From positions 428,769-492,768 of the forward strand of contig NZ_JADZLT010000050.1 of assembly GCF_015904235.1 (NCBI RefSeq): 64,000 nt of DNA. The letters are read 5' to 3'. Source of the DNA: Methylobrevis albus. Its GTDB lineage: Bacteria; Pseudomonadota; Alphaproteobacteria; Rhizobiales; Pleomorphomonadaceae. Within the stretch, counting starts at the first letter, position 1, and every line of letters begins with the position of its first letter. Under the pieces are notes generated by a model. The model had not been told where the DNA came from. It worked only from the letters and a program-made list of their open reading frames with translations, and did no database searches. This document shows, one piece after another, positions 62,284 to 64,000 of this stretch. Position numbers and translations under genes: made by a program.

Positions 62284-63456
62284 TCAGGCGGCGCGCAGGG
62301 GCACGGTCATGCGGGCGAACGGCATCCCGCCGGCTTCGCCGAACTCGGCAAAGCCGCCGCAGGCGCCGGCCAGCGTCTCGACGATCAGCCGGCGCACGCC
62401 GACGACCGCCTCCAGCCGCGCCTCGTGGTGCGGATCGGCGCCGGCCGATGCGTCGCGGTCGCCGAAGGCGGCGCCGGTCGGCAGCGCGACGACGCGGACG
62501 GTGAGCACGAAGCTCTCGTTGCGGATCGCCGGCTCCAGCGCGACGTCGAAGCCGCGGCCGACGGAATCCACGACCTCGGTGAGGAAGCCCTGCAGCAGGT
62601 CGGCGAAGAGGGCCGGGTTGCCCTGCACGCCGATCGGCAGGCGCGGCAGCAGGAAGCCGAGCTTTCCGGCGCCATCGGGGCCGATCTGGGCCAGCACCGC
62701 GTCGACCGCGGCGCCGAGCTGCGGCACCACGTCGAACACGACGTGCTCGGCCCGGGCGCGCGCCGCCTTTTCCACGGCGAGCAGCCGGCCGATGATGTCG
62801 CGGCGGAGCTCGGCGGAATCGGTCTCGATATCGAGCAGGATCTGGCTGACCAGCCGGTCGCTCGGGCGGACCGGGGCGACGAGGGCCAGCGTCGAGGCGG
62901 CGTGCATGCGGTCGAGGCTGCGCAGCAGCGCCCGGAGCCACGGGCCGACGCCCTCCTCGCCGGTCGCGGTGGCGGCGCGGGCGGTGTCGGGCAGGATGGT
63001 GGAGAGGATGCGGTCGAGCGCGGCGGCCGAGAGTTCGCCCTTGCCGATGAAGCCACAGGAGCCGGAGCGGCGGCCGATCAGCTCGATGTCGTCGTTCTCC
63101 AGCGTCGACATCAGCACGACCGGGCAGCCGCTGAGCGACAGGCGCAGCTCGTCGATCAGCGGAATCGTGGTCTCGCGGCCGAGCCAGAAATCGCACAGGC
63201 AGACGTCGAATCGGCCTTCCGACAGGCGGTGGCGAGCCTCGTCCACCGTCGCGGCGAACACCACCTCGGCGGCGTGGAACGGCATGTCGGCGAGAAAGCG
63301 GCGCAGCAGGAACACGTCCTCGGGGTCGTCCTCGACGCAGAGCACGGCGATCTTCCGGCGCGGCGGCGGCGCGACGCCGGCTTCGACGGCGACGAGCCGG
63401 CGCAACGCCGGCTGGGAGCCGGCGACGTCCCTGTGCTGATCGACGGGACCCTGCAT
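62284..63456 (-). CDS. Response regulator with degenerate kinase-like C-terminal domain
   Basis: A 390-residue protein. Residues 35-150 form a receiver domain: 'V-L-C-V-E-D-D-P-E-D-V' near 40, phospho-acceptor Asp in 'V-C-L-C-D-F-W-L-G' near 88 and 'K-G-E-L' near 139 in place of the usual K-P. The remainder has a helical block ('R-D-I-I-G-R-L-L-A-V-E-K-A-A') and a stretch 'N-P-A-L-F-A-D-L-L-Q-G-F-L' near 270, ending 'R-M-T-V-P-L'. The latter resembles a HATPase domain without its N and D-x-G residues. It may be a phosphorelay adaptor. The ATG at 63456 is used; a TTG at 63477 is possible. A CtrA box lies about 110 bp upstream. Confidence 0.72.
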   Translation of the reverse strand: MQGPVDQHRDVAGSQPALRRLVAVEAGVAPPPRRKIAVLCVEDDPEDVFLLRRFLADMPFHAAEVVFAATVDEARHRLSEGRFDVCLCDFWLGRETTIPLIDELRLSLSGCPVVLMSTLENDDIELIGRRSGSCGFIGKGELSAAALDRILSTILPDTARAATATGEEGVGPWLRALLRSLDRMHAASTLALVAPVRPSDRLVSQILLDIETDSAELRRDIIGRLLAVEKAARARAEHVVFDVVPQLGAAVDAVLAQIGPDGAGKLGFLLPRLPIGVQGNPALFADLLQGFLTEVVDSVGRGFDVALEPAIRNESFVLTVRVVALPTGAAFGDRDASAGADPHHEARLEAVVGVRRLIVETLAGACGGFAEFGEAGGMPFARMTVPLRAA

Positions 63457-63564
63457 GACCTGCTCCTCACCCGGCAACGATTGTGTTCTTGAATGTTTCG
63501 TCGTCCGATCCCGGGCGAACGTTCCCCGAAGCCGCGACGCTTCGCAAGACTGCGATTTGGTTTG

Positions 63565-63580
63565 TTAACAGGTGGTTAAC
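63565..63580. promoter_or_regulatory. CtrA full-site motif TTAA-N7-TTAAC
   Basis: The 16 bases match the CtrA consensus exactly, with the seven-base spacer CAGGTGG. It lies 109 bp upstream of the response-regulator gene (minus strand) and 143 bp upstream of galE (plus strand), in an AT-richer stretch. It could control either gene. Direct evidence of binding is not available. Confidence 0.75.
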
Positions 63581-63722
63581 GTTATTTTAGGCGGTTTCGG
63601 GCGAGAGTCGTCCCACTCCGGCCGAGGGCGGTGCGCCGCGCGGCGCACCGCAACCATCGATCGGCGATGGGGCGCAGGCCGCCGCGGATCGCGCAAAGCC
63701 GGGTTTGGAGCGGGGATTTCAG

Positions 63723-64000
63723 ATGGCAGTGATGGTTACGGGCGGGGCCGGCTACATCGGCAGCCACATGGTGCATGCGCTGGTTGACCGCGGCGAGCGG
63801 GTGATCGTGCTCGACGATCTGTCCACAGGTTTCGATGCCGTGCTGCCGGAGGCGGCCGTGCTGGCGGTCGGCAGCGTCGGCGACGAGGCGCTGGTCGGCA
63901 GCTTGATCCGGCAGCACGGGATCACCGCGATCGCGCATTTCGCCGGCTCGATCATCGTGCCGGAATCGGTGACGGATCCGCTGAAATACTACCTCAACAA
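63723..64000 (+). CDS. galE: UDP-glucose 4-epimerase (3' truncated by window end)
   Basis: The first 92 residues of an extended SDR epimerase. 'V-T-G-G-A-G-Y-I-G-S-H-M-V' begins at residue 5 (NAD loop), 'V-L-D-D-L-S-T-G' near 29 is the GalE signature, and 'A-H-F-A-G-S' near 75 with 'E-S-V-T-D-P-L-K-Y-Y' is the conserved strand-helix preceding the catalytic part, which lies beyond the window. GalE supplies UDP-galactose, the substrate of the mutase encoded at 27.7 kb, but the genes are not linked. The start is the first in-frame ATG with a purine-rich upstream. Confidence 0.92.
   Translation, partial: MAVMVTGGAGYIGSHMVHALVDRGERVIVLDDLSTGFDAVLPEAAVLAVGSVGDEALVGSLIRQHGITAIAHFAGSIIVPESVTDPLKYYLN

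Overview
The window is about 64 kb of very GC-rich DNA with gene content typical of an alphaproteobacterium of the order Hyphomicrobiales (Rhizobiales). The pointers are a bioBFDAZ biotin operon with the BioZ type of pimelate-forming synthase, a GcrA cell-cycle regulator, a consensus-type CtrA box, an Omp25/31-like porin, a TIGR02301-family protein and a phoR-pstSCAB-phoU-phoB block. The genus cannot be named from the sequence alone. Most of the window is ordinary chromosome, with small accessory patches and many intergenic palindromic repeats.

Layout. 1-3.4 kb: end of a GntR/FCD-type regulator, then an acid-sugar catabolic operon (ABM protein, HpcH/HpaI aldolase, four-carbon acid sugar kinase, class II aldolase/decarboxylase). 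3.4-4.1 kb: an AT-richer orphan gene between two near-identical 31-bp copies of the bioZ 3' end. 4.0-10.4 kb (minus): bioB-bioF-bioD-bioA-bioZ, its gaps filled with GC-rich palindromes. 10.7-12.0 kb: pgsA-moaD-moaE. 12.6-15.5 kb (minus): a pteridine-reductase-like SDR and uvrC. 15.9-16.6 kb: porin with a strong terminator. 16.7-22.5 kb: VOC protein, sulfotransferase-like protein, SRAP peptidase, hypothetical-NUDIX-TIGR02301 cluster and two small Rhizobiales-type unknowns. 22.5-27.6 kb: dihydroorotase, a 225-bp tandem repeat, YgfZ, HD hydrolase, FAD oxidoreductase. 27.7-31.5 kb (minus): a GH1-like hydrolase followed by a glycosyltransferase/UDP-galactopyranose mutase fusion. 31.9-41.1 kb: MFS carrier, MeaB, DUF2339 membrane protein with a tyrosine phosphatase, MarR, two GNATs, LysR. 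41.2-49.2 kb: a stand-alone GIY-YIG-like protein, lepA, a secreted zinc protease, tRNA-Gly(CCC), a large GT2 membrane synthase, an orphan solute-binding protein and gcrA. 49.7-52.9 kb: argD-argF-hslO. 53.2-61.1 kb (minus): phosphate regulon. 61.3-64.0 kb: ppk2, a response regulator with a degenerate kinase-like tail, and the start of galE.

How the genes work together. The phosphate block is coherent. PhoR and PhoB sense and respond, PstSCAB imports phosphate, and PhoU damps signalling. Three 7-mers spaced 11 bp apart upstream of pstS form a good Pho box, a hairpin after pstS could lower expression of pstCAB, and ppk2 diverges from phoR. BioZ would supply the pimeloyl-ACP precursor for BioF, BioA, BioD and BioB. 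The argD-argF-hslO genes overlap or nearly touch, and hslO starts at a TTG that overlaps the argF stop.

The less routine parts are the direct-repeat-flanked orphan at 3.4-4.1 kb, the 190-bp MITE-like element present twice (38.0 and 53.1 kb), the GT-Glf fusion with its GH1-like partner, the stand-alone GIY-YIG-like gene, and the CtrA box at 63.57 kb. No CRISPR array, prophage, transposase or rRNA gene was seen.
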